Source: Bdellovibrionales bacterium (GTDB lineage: Bacteria; Bdellovibrionota; Bdellovibrionia; Bdellovibrionales; UBA1609). Taken from it: DNA of 64,000 nucleotides. A program made the position numbers and the translations under genes. Below the pieces are notes generated by a model, which had not been told where the DNA came from, did no database searches, and saw only the letters and a list, made by a program, of their open reading frames with translations. The first letter of the stretch is position 1. Every line of letters starts with the position of its first letter. Of this stretch, positions 43,670-52,545 are shown piece after piece. The stretch is from the NCBI GenBank assembly GCA_016716765.1, contig JADJVA010000005.1, forward strand, positions 62,001-126,000, in the 5' to 3' direction.

Positions 43670-45034
43670 GTGATATATGTCCCACTGACAAGAGCATGGC
43701 AATTTTTGGCAGAAGTGGCTCTTTCATTGTCACTTTGTTTTGGAGTCACTTCGTTATTTCAGACGCCATCTCTTGGTTCTCAAAGGGATGGAGTTCAGTC
43801 GTGTAGACATCAGATAGGCCTATCAAATGATAGGCAAAAGTCATGGCACAGCTGGAAGCCAGGGGACCAGATTACTCTTTACCAATTTTACAGACTGTTT
43901 GGGGAAAAATATGTCATGAGAGTCCTTTTGGATGGAGGGCCAATTCCTATTCCTCGTCCCTACTTTGCCATCGATACTAACCTAACAGAATTTAATTTTG
44001 TATTTCAGAGGAGGGTTGAAGCAATTCGGGGAGCGAGAGAAAGTGAAATTGGACAATATCTTAGGGTGTATGGAGCAGATCGTATGGAGGACGCGTTGAA
44101 ATATGTCGATGCTTTTAGCTACGACCCAGCTCAAGATCTAAGTTCACTTCCTGACGTCGGTCGTCCCGAAAGTCGGTACAGTCTGGTCAAGTTTATTGAA
44201 GAAATGGAAAATGGGGTGATTGACTACCCCGTGGTTTATAAACCTAACCATTCAGGCCTTGGCAATGGTGTTATTTTTTTTGAACCATCGGCCGTTGATC
44301 AGCTAAACATCACAGTTTCAAAACTGGTCGACATAGAAGATGAATCTGAGTGGATACGTTTCCTGAAGAAGGAAGGATTTGAGTCAATTGGTGGGCAAGA
44401 TGTTTATTCGTTGAGAGTCTTGCGGCGCCTTTCTCGACCCACTTTAGAAAAGCTACTTCATAAGGTGGCGACCTCACACCCAATTAAATACGATAGAGGA
44501 ATGTTTGAAAGGATGGTTGACCCCATAAAGTTTTCAGGTAAAGCCTACGAGACAAGACACATGGTATCGGGAGATCTTGTTTCGGGAAGAGTAGAGTTGG
44601 TGAAATCAGATCCAAGGGATCCTCGCGTGAGGTGGTTTGCCAGGATTGGATCTTCGAGATTTTTATCAAATTTCGGAGAAAGAGCTGAGGCTTTCGAATT
44701 GAACGAACCAGAGATGTATGACCCACTCTTTCGACGATTTAATTTTTCACCGGACGATCAACGGAAATTTAAAATTTACGTTGAGGATATTGTAACTAGG
44801 GAGATGAAATACCTATTGGAACGGTATCGACATGGAGGATTTTCTTTAGACGTTGAAGTCAACGGAGCCTTTGATTTTATGTGGTTGCCGCCCGCTGAGG
44901 AGGGTGGGTTTCCAGTTCCCATTCTGATTGAAGCTGACATGTCCATTGCTTTTCCTAAATCCAGGTTTCCTAATGGTCCACCAAAGACAATTGAGATCAA
45001 CATTCCTTCTCCCAAATTCAGCGAGAAGTTCTAA
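43670..45034 (+). CDS. ATP-grasp-like protein with export signal
   Basis: About 454 residues from GTG at 43670, which has AGAGG seven bases upstream and gives a clean hydrophobic leader (AWQFLAEVALSLSLCFGV). ATG at 43616 is the alternative. The core reads like an ATP-grasp: VVYKPNHSGLGNGVIFFEP (ATP-binding strand and glycine loop), AYETRHMVSGDLV and DVEVNGAFDFMWL with IEADMS near the end for metal binding. ATP-grasp enzymes form amide bonds or ligate with ATP; export is unexpected. Divergent from the radical SAM paralogue; followed by another exported protein after 47 bases. Confidence 0.55.
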   Translation: MIYVPLTRAWQFLAEVALSLSLCFGVTSLFQTPSLGSQRDGVQSCRHQIGLSNDRQKSWHSWKPGDQITLYQFYRLFGEKYVMRVLLDGGPIPIPRPYFAIDTNLTEFNFVFQRRVEAIRGARESEIGQYLRVYGADRMEDALKYVDAFSYDPAQDLSSLPDVGRPESRYSLVKFIEEMENGVIDYPVVYKPNHSGLGNGVIFFEPSAVDQLNITVSKLVDIEDESEWIRFLKKEGFESIGGQDVYSLRVLRRLSRPTLEKLLHKVATSHPIKYDRGMFERMVDPIKFSGKAYETRHMVSGDLVSGRVELVKSDPRDPRVRWFARIGSSRFLSNFGERAEAFELNEPEMYDPLFRRFNFSPDDQRKFKIYVEDIVTREMKYLLERYRHGGFSLDVEVNGAFDFMWLPPAEEGGFPVPILIEADMSIAFPKSRFPNGPPKTIEINIPSPKFSEKF

Positions 45035-45081
45035 ATGCATTGATCGAGGTTGGTATTTTTATTGCAAGGGCAGTGGTTTGT

Positions 45082-45663
45082 ATGAATCCAATAAAATTGA
45101 TCATCTGCCTATTTTATATTGTTGTGTCCGTCCTGCCTTGGAGCACGAGTTGGTCATCCCAGCCTATCAAAGAGGGCAGTTGCCTTCTTGCGCTAAAGGG
45201 ATCTCGGGAACATATATTTTCGTCACCTTTGACGAGAGAAGATTTGGAGAATTTCTGGAAACCAGGCGCAAGGTCAAAATTGCTTAAAGAGATTGATGGT
45301 TTTGCCAGAGATTTTCCATCAGATGGTATCTTGGTGAGAGGAATGAGAGTTACGCGTAGAGACATCGAAAGAATTCAGGTTGAAGGAATGAAGCCCAGTG
45401 ATTCTATTGCTCATAAATTGTTTTTTGATCATAACCCAAAGATAGCGATACTTCACGCATTTATGGGTTCTAGAAGGGCTAATTTTAGTTTTCCGGGTCC
45501 TCAGGAAGACTATTTTGCGGCTATTTTTGAACTCACTCAACACTCCGAACAGAGAGAAAATGTCGCCTGGTCTTTAACAGTTTACGAGGATATACCCGTG
45601 GAAAATTTGGGACGGATATGGGTGTTTCATAAAACGGACTCCCGTTTCTATCTCCTGCGGTGA
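45082..45663 (+). CDS. Small exported protein of unknown function
   Basis: A 193-residue protein from the ATG at 45082 with signal LIICLFYIVVSVLPWSTSWS. The mature part has LVRGMRVTRRDIERIQVEG, then SDSIAHKLFFDHNP, and ends YEDIPVENLGRIWVF. The Arg-Gly...Gly arrangement is weakly like ADP-ribosyltransferase folds, but key residues cannot be placed, so this is not a call. It is cotranscribed with the ATP-grasp-like gene upstream. Confidence 0.55.
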   Translation: MNPIKLIICLFYIVVSVLPWSTSWSSQPIKEGSCLLALKGSREHIFSSPLTREDLENFWKPGARSKLLKEIDGFARDFPSDGILVRGMRVTRRDIERIQVEGMKPSDSIAHKLFFDHNPKIAILHAFMGSRRANFSFPGPQEDYFAAIFELTQHSEQRENVAWSLTVYEDIPVENLGRIWVFHKTDSRFYLLR

Positions 45664-45710
45664 GATATGTCATCAACTCCAAAGGGAGCGTGGGCTCTCA
45701 CGCCATATCT
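45663..45710 (+). terminator. Two-stem hairpin after the ATP-grasp operon
   Basis: Outer stem AGATATG (45663-45669) with CATATCT (45704-45710), enclosing inner stem GCGTG (45688-45692) with CACGC (45699-45703). A short T-rich stretch (TTATTG) follows. It begins at the stop codon of the preceding gene. Confidence 0.4.
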
Positions 45711-45775
45711 TTATTGATTACAAATTTTTAGTGGCGTAGTGTTGGGCGAACGCTTAACGACAAAGGAGTATTTCT

Positions 45776-46246
45776 ATGAAAATTGATATCGGAATTCCCG
45801 AAAATGATCGTAAAGCCATTGCTCAAGGCCTATCGAAACTTCTGGCAGATAGCTATACCTTGTACTTGAAGACTCACAACTATCACTGGAATGTCACGGG
45901 TCCTATGTTTCAAACTTTGCATTTGATGTTTGAAACTCAGTACGATGAGTTGGCTTTAGCGGTAGACATGATTGCCGAAAGGATTCGCTCTCTTGGCGAA
46001 AAGGCTCCAGGCAGTTACACTGAATTTCAAAAATTGTCTTCGATCAAAGACGAAACAGGTAGCCCCGAGGCTCGCGAAATGATTGCGAAGCTCGTTGAAG
46101 GGCATGAGGCCGTCATTCGCACTTCACGCTCCATTTTTCCTCAGGCCGAAAAGGCTCACGACGAGGCCACTTGTGATCTGCTCACTCAGCGCATTCAGAT
46201 TCACGAGAAAACAGCTTGGATGTTACGAAGCCTTCTTGAAGGCTAG
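45776..46246 (+). CDS. dps: Dps ferritin-like DNA-protection protein
   Basis: A 156-residue Dps/miniferritin. Ferroxidase residues are visible in THNYHWNVTGPMF and FETQYDELALAVDMIAERIR (His, Asp/Glu), with normal length and no lysine-rich DNA-binding tail. Dps oxidises Fe(II) with H2O2 inside a 12-mer. A strong AAGGAG site precedes the ATG. It is a single gene, convergent with the SpoU gene (end to end, five bases apart). Confidence 0.95.
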   Translation: MKIDIGIPENDRKAIAQGLSKLLADSYTLYLKTHNYHWNVTGPMFQTLHLMFETQYDELALAVDMIAERIRSLGEKAPGSYTEFQKLSSIKDETGSPEAREMIAKLVEGHEAVIRTSRSIFPQAEKAHDEATCDLLTQRIQIHEKTAWMLRSLLEG

Positions 46247-46250
46247 TTTG

Positions 46251-47000
46251 CTAGTCCAACGGGTGCTGCAAGCGATAATGGAAGAGCGCGATGCTTGCCG
46301 CACTCACAGCATTGAGTGATTCAAGATCTTCAGATATTGGAATTTTGAGACACAATGAGCCTCTTTTATTGGGAGGAAGCCCATTTCCTTCTTCTCCGAA
46401 GAGCAATCGGCCCGACTGGGGCCATCTAAATTCTGTGAGGGGTCGACCCGAGTGATCGAGGGCAAAAAAATCTCCGAGGTCTTGTTGGATCGAGGGGCCC
46501 CATTCTAGTTTTATTCGGAAGCAACTTCCCGCCGATGAGCGCACAGTCTTGGGGTGAAACGGGTGAGTGGATTCTTGAAGAAGAATCACTTTCCCCACTT
46601 TAAAGGCCTCGCAGCAACGAAGGAGGGCTCCCAAATTAGAAGGGTCTCCCAGGGCAGAGAAAACCTCAAGGCCTTGCGGGGGCAGGCTGGGGTCCCATTT
46701 GGGAATATCAGTTTGTCGGGCCACTAAAATCGGAAATTGCGTAGAAAAGATGTCAATTTGCCGAAACAGATCTTTCTCGAGGAGACAGAGAGTAGACGGT
46801 GACGCAATCGGCAGCATTTCTCTCTGTTCAGGAGAAGTCAAAAGGATCTCACTGATGCACTCGGGGTGGCGATTCAAAAATTCTGGAACAAGTTTTCGCC
46901 CCATGATGAGGAAGTCAGATGATTTTTTCAGATCTGGACCCGCGAGAAGATCTTTCCAATAGCGATAGCGACTGTTGGCTTTACTCGAAATCACTTTCAA
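46251..47000 (-). CDS. SpoU (TrmH)-family RNA 2'-O-methyltransferase
   Basis: 249 residues from TTG at 47000: N-terminal KVISSKANSRYRYWKDLL, then the knotted SPOUT domain with motif 1 ALGDPSNLGALLRCCEAF, motif 2 LFGEEGNGLP and motif 3 CLKIPISEDLESLNAVSAASIALF. Methylates rRNA or tRNA ribose; the target is unknown. The TTG start overlaps the rsmG stop as TTGA, and AGGA lies upstream on the minus strand, so the two are coupled. Extending the frame upstream gives only proline-rich sequence that belongs to rsmG's frame overlap. Confidence 0.9.
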   Translation of the reverse strand: MKVISSKANSRYRYWKDLLAGPDLKKSSDFLIMGRKLVPEFLNRHPECISEILLTSPEQREMLPIASPSTLCLLEKDLFRQIDIFSTQFPILVARQTDIPKWDPSLPPQGLEVFSALGDPSNLGALLRCCEAFKVGKVILLQESTHPFHPKTVRSSAGSCFRIKLEWGPSIQQDLGDFFALDHSGRPLTEFRWPQSGRLLFGEEGNGLPPNKRGSLCLKIPISEDLESLNAVSAASIALFHYRLQHPLD

Positions 47001-47827
47001 AATGATTTGTCCTGCGAGGATTTCAATTTGCGGTAAACAAGCAGCCGCCGGCGGTGGGGAGTCGAGGGAAGCTCGTAGGCCACGTCTTTTTCCAGGCGAA
47101 AGAGCTCGCCCCATCGCTTATGGGCTTTCTCAATTTCGGTGTCGACACTTGGGCCCTTCATCAGGTAGATGGCCCCGCCGGGCTGAAGGCAATTTGAGAC
47201 GTTCAACAGGGTCTCGCTGATATCAGAAACCGCCCGCGTAATAACGCCTGCCACAGGATAGGCAAATTCAGGGGTGATATTTCGCCCTATGACCTGAAGA
47301 TCTTTGAGGCCCAGATCTTCTCTCACTTTCTTGAGGAATTGGACACGCTTTTCAACACCTTCGGCTAAGATGATGGGCTTTTCAGGAAATAGAATCTTCA
47401 ACGGAATGCCAGGAAAACCGGGGCCAGTTCCCATATCCAGAAGAGGAAAAGTCAAGTTGACGAATTGAGTGACAATCAAAGAATCAATAAAATGTTTGAT
47501 GGCCACATCGCGCAGGGAAAGGAGACGGGTGACGTTGTTTTTTTGCTGGTGCTCCATAAGAAGGCGATAGAATCGAGTGAGGTCTTGACGTTTATCGTGC
47601 GGGAAATCCCGAAATCCGTGGTGGCTAAAAATATCAAAGATGCGGTTGTCGGCCTCGATAAAATCATAGATCTTTTCGGGCTGGCGATGGCGGCCACGTG
47701 GACCCCGAGTTTTTGCAAATTTGCCGCGTTTTTCAGTGGCAGTGGGAGATTTTTTCATGTCAGCTTTGGGCGGGGTACCCGTTTTGGGCGAGCCTTTCCG
47801 TCTGGGACTTGGTTTTCTTTGCGTCAT
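46997..47827 (-). CDS. rsmG: 16S rRNA (guanine-527-N7) methyltransferase RsmG
   Basis: Methylates G527 in 16S rRNA; loss gives low-level streptomycin resistance in other bacteria. The 276-residue protein has the SAM fold with LLDMGTGPGFPGIPLKILFP, EGVEKRVQFLKKV and TRAVSDI, as in RsmG. The first 45 residues are a basic, proline- and lysine-rich extension (QRKPSPRRKGSPKTGTPPKA) absent from typical homologues, perhaps for RNA contact. It is divergent from pheS with a 49-base gap and overlaps the SpoU gene. Confidence 0.92.
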   Translation of the reverse strand: MTQRKPSPRRKGSPKTGTPPKADMKKSPTATEKRGKFAKTRGPRGRHRQPEKIYDFIEADNRIFDIFSHHGFRDFPHDKRQDLTRFYRLLMEHQQKNNVTRLLSLRDVAIKHFIDSLIVTQFVNLTFPLLDMGTGPGFPGIPLKILFPEKPIILAEGVEKRVQFLKKVREDLGLKDLQVIGRNITPEFAYPVAGVITRAVSDISETLLNVSNCLQPGGAIYLMKGPSVDTEIEKAHKRWGELFRLEKDVAYELPSTPHRRRLLVYRKLKSSQDKSF

Positions 47828-47876
47828 CCTCTCTTAATAATTGAAGTGAATTGTAAAATCATTCAATAATCGCCGG

Positions 47877-48902
47877 ATGCTCTCAGAAAAAGTTAATTCC
47901 GTACATAAAGAAGCGAATGCGGCATTTTTGGCTGCTAAAGATTCCAAAGAACTTTATGAGCTCAAAGTGAAATACCTGGGCAAACAGGGCCAACTCTCGC
48001 TTTTGATGCGCGAAATGGGCCAGCTTTCTCCTCAGGAAAGGCCTGTTTTTGGAAAATGGGTCAATGAGGCCAAGCAATCCCTCGAGGAGGCCTACGCAAA
48101 AAGGGAATTGGACATTGGCCAAGCAGAGCTGATGGCCCAGATCGAAAAGGAGCAGTTGGACCTCAGTTTGCCGGGCCCCCCAGTGGCTAAGGGCGGCAGA
48201 CACCCGGTTTCAAAGGTGATCAATGAAATAGTTGGGATTTTGGAGAGAATTGGCTACAGCGTTCGAACCGGTCCAATGATTGAGGAGGACTGGTATAACT
48301 TCGAGGCTTTAAATATCCCACCAGATCACCCTGCCCGCGATATGCAGGACACTTTTTATATCGATGACACCCATGTTTTGAGGACCCATACAAGTCCCGT
48401 GCAGATCCATACAATGGAGAATGAGAAGCCACCCTTGAGAATTTTGGCTCCTGGTTCTGTTTTTAGGTGTGACAGTGACATTTCCCATTCCCCCAATTTT
48501 CATCAAATTGAAGGCCTCTTAATTGATCGCAAAGTATCCATGGCGCATCTAAAAGGGACGATCTCTTTTTTTGTGAAGGAATTTTTTGGCAAGGATATTC
48601 AAGTTCGATTTCGACCGAGCTTTTTTCCGTTCACGGAGCCATCGGCCGAAGTTGACTGCTCTTGTCCCATTTGCAGGGGTAAGGGGTGTCGAATGTGCAA
48701 GAACTCGGGTTGGATAGAAATTGGAGGATCGGGTTTGGTGAATCCAAAGGTCCTCAGTCATTGTAAAATTGATCCGGAAGAGTGGCAGGGCTTCGCTTTT
48801 GGGTTTGGAATAGAGAGAATGGCCATCATCAAATACGGAATCGACGATATTCGGTTGTTTGCAGAAAATGACATTCGTTTTTTGAGGCAGTTTGAATCAT
48901 GA
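47877..48902 (+). CDS. pheS: Phenylalanine--tRNA ligase alpha subunit
   Basis: A 341-residue class II synthetase subunit: N-terminal coiled coil, GGRHPVSKVINEIVGI, RTHTSPVQIHTM (motif 2 region), FRPSFFPFTEPSAEVDC and GFAFGFGIERMAI (motif 3). A cysteine cluster (CSCPICRGKGCRMCKNSGW) sits between the last two, as in a zinc-binding insertion found in some bacterial PheS. Overlaps pheT by ATGA. Function: charges tRNA-Phe as an alpha2beta2 complex. Confidence 0.97.
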   Translation: MLSEKVNSVHKEANAAFLAAKDSKELYELKVKYLGKQGQLSLLMREMGQLSPQERPVFGKWVNEAKQSLEEAYAKRELDIGQAELMAQIEKEQLDLSLPGPPVAKGGRHPVSKVINEIVGILERIGYSVRTGPMIEEDWYNFEALNIPPDHPARDMQDTFYIDDTHVLRTHTSPVQIHTMENEKPPLRILAPGSVFRCDSDISHSPNFHQIEGLLIDRKVSMAHLKGTISFFVKEFFGKDIQVRFRPSFFPFTEPSAEVDCSCPICRGKGCRMCKNSGWIEIGGSGLVNPKVLSHCKIDPEEWQGFAFGFGIERMAIIKYGIDDIRLFAENDIRFLRQFES

Positions 48903-51346
48903 AACTATCAATGCAGTGGTTAAGCGATTATGTGGATGTTCATGAGTTCTTTTCTGAGCCCGAGAAATTGGCTGCTCGTTTGACAGCGGTGGGCATTGAA
49001 GTCGAAGGATTTGATGATCTCGCCAAAAAATTTAACAAGGTGGTGATTGGCGAAATCCTCGTAAAAGATGTGCATCCTCACGCCGATCGTTTGTCTCTGT
49101 GTCAAGTGGACGTCGGAGATGGAAAGAATCGACAAATTGTTTGCGGAGCGACAAATCATCAACAAGGTGACAAGGTTGTGGTTGCCCTACCTGGTGCTAT
49201 TTTACCTGGTAATTTTGAAATTAAGCTCTCGAAGATTCGCCAAATTGAAAGCCAAGGAATGTTGTGCTCTGAAGTTGAGCTTGGTTTGGCAAAGGAGAGT
49301 CCCGGTATCATGATTTTACCTCGAGAGGCCCCTCTCGGAAAATCATTCGCTCATCACATGGGTTTAAACGATGTGATTTTTGAACTCAGTGTGACTCCAA
49401 ATCGTGCCGATTGCCTCAGCCATTTGGGTTTGGCAAGGGAAGTGGGAGCTCTTCTCGGACGAGAGGTTCAGCAGCCTGCTCTCGAATTGAAGGAGCAAAA
49501 AGGGGCTTCAACACGAGAGCGAGTGAAACTAGAAATTAAAAATACCGATCTGTGTCCGCGCTATGCGGGGAGAGCTGTTTTTGGAGTCAAGGTGGGGCCG
49601 AGTCCGGATTGGCTCAAGTCGCGGTTGGAAAAAGTTGGAATCAATTCGATCAACAACGTGGTGGACGTAACCAACTATGTGATGCTTGAATTCGGTCAAC
49701 CTCTCCACGCATTTGATTTAGATCTGATAAAAGATAAGACCATAGTTGTTGATAAATCCTTGGCGGGCGAAAAATTTATCTCTTTGGATGGCACAGAGCT
49801 GGAACTTTCGGGCGAAGAGCTTGTGATTCGGGATGGGTCTGGACCTGTCGCATTGGCGGGAATTGTCGGGGGCTTAAATTCGGGAGTTAAAGAGGCGACC
49901 TGCGATCTTTTTATCGAATCAGCCTATTTTCTTCGTGAGTCTGTTCGTAAGACGGCACGCAAGTGGGGCATTGAAACGGATTCAAGTTATCGATTTAGCC
50001 GCGGGACAGATCCAGAGGGAGTGCTTCGTGCACTCAACAGAGCCTGCTTGCTGATTCTTGATGTGGCCGGGGGATCTCTGAGCAAAGATTTTTATGATGC
50101 TTGCCCTCAACCCTTTAGCCGACGACCCATTGCCATTCGCCACGAGTATCTGGAAGACCGCTTGGGTTACCCTGTACAGATCGAGAATTTTGAAAAATGG
50201 ATGAAGAGAATAGGCTGTCAGATCCGTCCGAGTACTGAGGGAGACTGGCAGGTTCAGCCTCCGCCATATCGGTGGGACTTGGATCTGGCTATCGACTTGG
50301 TCGAGGAATACGCTCGTTTTGAGGGCTATGACAAAATCCCGGAAGTATTTCCTCCCTTAGTGGAATCGCCATCGAGTCATGCTCCTCAGTTTAGACTGGA
50401 AAATCGCCTCAATGATTGGATTGCGGCGGAGGGGTATTTACAGGTTGTTAACTATGGATTTTTCAGCAGCCAGGGACGCTCTGATTTTATTGGAGATTCG
50501 ACCAGCCTCAACTCTGTCGGATTGGTGACTCCACCAGATGGCATTAAGGTTCGAAATCCCTTGAATGACGAAACCAACGAAATGCGGGTGAGTTTGTTGC
50601 CCGGTTTGTTTAAGAATCTTGTACATAATTTTCGACAGGGGATGGCTTTTGGCCGTCTTTTCGAAACTGGATTTGTGTTCTCTCAAACCGAGAAAGCTTA
50701 CAAAGAAGAGTCGCGTGTTGCGTTGGTAGGTTGGGGACAACCGAAGAACATTTGGGCCGGTGGCGGCGCTGAGAGTTGTCCGACCGTTTACTCATTAAAG
50801 GCGAGCATTGAAAATATTTTGAGTAAGCTTTTGATTGCATCTTACCAGTGGCGAAAGTTGAGTGGCGAAAGTACTCCACGCTTTGTTCATCCTGGCCAGG
50901 CGGTGGGCTTATTTGTAGAAGGAAAAATGATCGGGGTGCTGGGGACTCTTCATCCCTTGCTGGCACAGGAGCACAAGTTAAGAGCCTCGGTGGCGGTGGC
51001 AGAATTTACCTTTGAGGGCCTCGTTCGTGGACAGCCACGGGTTCCCAAAGCTAAGGCTTTTTCCAGGTTCCCTTCGGTCGAGAGGGATTTGGCCTTTCTC
51101 GTGCCGTGCTCTGTTGAGGCAGGTGAGATTTTAAAGGAGATTCGCAAACAAAGCGGTCCTCTCTTAGAGGATGCCTCCATTTTTGATGTGTACGCCGGAG
51201 ATCAGCTTGGGGAGGGGATGAGGTCTATCGCCTATCGAATGGTATTTCGCGATTCAAATGGGACTCTCAATGAGACTCAACTGGTGGAGTTGCAGAATAA
51301 ATTGGCTGACGCCGTTAAGAAAAAGTACAAGGTTGAGGTTCGTTAG
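48899..51346 (+). CDS. pheT: Phenylalanine--tRNA ligase beta subunit
   Basis: The 815-residue large subunit: tRNA-binding OB domain near the N-terminus (VKDVHPHADRLSLCQVDVG), B3/B4 editing domain, B5 domain and C-terminal anticodon-binding FDX-ACB domain (FSRFPSVERDLAFLVP, YRMVFRDSNGTL). Length is standard. ATGA overlap with pheS. IHF alpha follows 185 bases later. Confidence 0.97.
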   Translation: MKLSMQWLSDYVDVHEFFSEPEKLAARLTAVGIEVEGFDDLAKKFNKVVIGEILVKDVHPHADRLSLCQVDVGDGKNRQIVCGATNHQQGDKVVVALPGAILPGNFEIKLSKIRQIESQGMLCSEVELGLAKESPGIMILPREAPLGKSFAHHMGLNDVIFELSVTPNRADCLSHLGLAREVGALLGREVQQPALELKEQKGASTRERVKLEIKNTDLCPRYAGRAVFGVKVGPSPDWLKSRLEKVGINSINNVVDVTNYVMLEFGQPLHAFDLDLIKDKTIVVDKSLAGEKFISLDGTELELSGEELVIRDGSGPVALAGIVGGLNSGVKEATCDLFIESAYFLRESVRKTARKWGIETDSSYRFSRGTDPEGVLRALNRACLLILDVAGGSLSKDFYDACPQPFSRRPIAIRHEYLEDRLGYPVQIENFEKWMKRIGCQIRPSTEGDWQVQPPPYRWDLDLAIDLVEEYARFEGYDKIPEVFPPLVESPSSHAPQFRLENRLNDWIAAEGYLQVVNYGFFSSQGRSDFIGDSTSLNSVGLVTPPDGIKVRNPLNDETNEMRVSLLPGLFKNLVHNFRQGMAFGRLFETGFVFSQTEKAYKEESRVALVGWGQPKNIWAGGGAESCPTVYSLKASIENILSKLLIASYQWRKLSGESTPRFVHPGQAVGLFVEGKMIGVLGTLHPLLAQEHKLRASVAVAEFTFEGLVRGQPRVPKAKAFSRFPSVERDLAFLVPCSVEAGEILKEIRKQSGPLLEDASIFDVYAGDQLGEGMRSIAYRMVFRDSNGTLNETQLVELQNKLADAVKKKYKVEVR

Positions 51347-51531
51347 AGTCGTGGCCGTAAACCAAGCCAACGCGAAGAGTCACTTGGATCGCTACTTTTT
51401 CTCGATCGAAGGGCGAGAGGAGCTGCGAATAGTGGCTCCAGCTCCACAAATTAATTGAAAGTTTTCAAGGACTTGGTAGCCTGTGGGTGGGATGTAACAC
51501 GAAATATCCGATAAAAAAGAGGTTCAAGGAT

Positions 51532-51885
51532 ATGCCCCAACAAAATATTAGCAAATCTACGATGACGAAGGCCGATATAGTCGAGAAAGTTTACCAGAAG
51601 ATTGGTTTTTCCAAGAAGGAAGCCTCAGAATTGGTAGAGTTGGTATTTGGGTCGTTGAAGGACACCCTTTGTAAGGGCGATAAAGTTAAAATCTCTGGTT
51701 TTGGAAACTTTGTTGTTCGAGAAAAAAAGGAGCGAATCGGTCGAAACCCTCAGACTGGTAATCAGATCAAGATCAGTGCGCGAAGGGTGTTGACGTTTCG
51801 TCCCAGCCAGGTATTAAAAGCCGTTCTTAACGGAGAGGATGTCTCTCTGGCCGTTGAAGATGATGACGGCATTGATGTAGGCTGA
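51532..51885 (+). CDS. ihfA: Integration host factor alpha-type DNA-binding protein
   Basis: About 117 residues from the ATG at 51532, which has AAGAGG/AAGGAT upstream. HU/IHF fold: TKADIVEKVYQKIGFSKKEA, KVKISGFGNFVVREKKERIGRNPQTG and ISARRVLTFRPSQVLK; the RNPQTG tip with Pro intercalates in the minor groove and bends DNA. The acidic tail VEDDDGIDVG is extra. The order pheS-pheT-ihfA-merR-type gene is widely conserved. Confidence 0.93.
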   Translation: MPQQNISKSTMTKADIVEKVYQKIGFSKKEASELVELVFGSLKDTLCKGDKVKISGFGNFVVREKKERIGRNPQTGNQIKISARRVLTFRPSQVLKAVLNGEDVSLAVEDDDGIDVG

Positions 51886-51957
51886 GAATCCTTCTTATAA
51901 AAAATTTCGAGCTGGGCGATGCTGAGGCCTGTGGCACTGCCTTTCATGAGGACACAA

Positions 51958-52422
51958 ATGACAACAGATTGGATTTTCGAGACAAAAGATCAGAAGGCAT
52001 ACGCTCCATCTGCTGAACCAGACCTGGAACTCGTTGATACGCGGTTTGCGAAACAGCTTGAGAAAATTCCTGACAAGATGGCGTTTAAAATTGGTGAAGT
52101 GGCCCGTTTGATCGGGGTTAAAACCTATGTGTTGCGTTATTGGGAGACCGAGTTTGAGGCTTTGAATCCCAAAAAATCCAGAAACAATCAGCGCGTCTAT
52201 GAGAAAAAAGACGTGGTGATGGTCATGATGATTAAAAAGCTCCTCTACGAAGATCGCTTCTCGATCGAAGGGGCAAAGACGGCTCTGAGAAAACTAAAAA
52301 AGGACACTCGTAAAGCAACAGAAATTCGTCAATTGGGCTCACATCTTGAGCAGGTGACAGATCAATTGCGGGATCTTGTTGATGAGATATCCCGAGTCAA
52401 AGTCCTATTTAATGCTGAGTGA
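51958..52422 (+). CDS. MerR-family transcriptional regulator
   Basis: 154 residues from the ATG at 51958 (GAGGA six bases upstream). The winged helix is FKIGEVARLIGVKTYVLRYWETEF, then RNNQRVYEKKDVVMV, and a coiled coil follows (QLGSHLEQVTDQLRDLVDEI). There is no metal-binding cysteine set, so the ligand is unknown. The position after ihfA matches the conserved MerR-type gene in Deltaproteobacteria and relatives. Confidence 0.9.
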   Translation: MTTDWIFETKDQKAYAPSAEPDLELVDTRFAKQLEKIPDKMAFKIGEVARLIGVKTYVLRYWETEFEALNPKKSRNNQRVYEKKDVVMVMMIKKLLYEDRFSIEGAKTALRKLKKDTRKATEIRQLGSHLEQVTDQLRDLVDEISRVKVLFNAE

Positions 52423-52438
52423 TACTCTCTCTTCACTT

Positions 52439-52478
52439 AATCAAGTTTAATCATGTTGAATCAACTGCAATCATGTTG
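52439..52478 (+). repeat. Four-unit 10-bp tandem repeat upstream of tRNA-Pro
   Basis: AATCAAGTTT, AATCATGTTG, AATCAACTGC and AATCATGTTG follow each other with no gap, so AATCA recurs every 10 bases, one helical turn. Units two and four are identical. A TTGACA hexamer (52476-52481) overlaps the end and may be the -35 of the tRNA promoter, although no good -10 is clear. Possible phased binding site or curved DNA. Confidence 0.6.
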
Positions 52479-52545
52479 ACAGATTCTTGAAATTCAAAGA
52501 GAAACGACAAGAGTAAATTCGGTGAATGAAAATCATTAAGGGCGT

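Noticed and set aside
42463..43749. Upstream start for the second radical SAM gene
   Set aside because: The first 74 residues would overlap the divergent promoter region and are not in the paralogue. ATG at 43527 fits both.
52476..52510. Full sigma-70 promoter for tRNA-Pro
   Set aside because: TTGACA is exact, but the -10 position (GAGAAA region) is poor, so I left it as part of the repeat entry.
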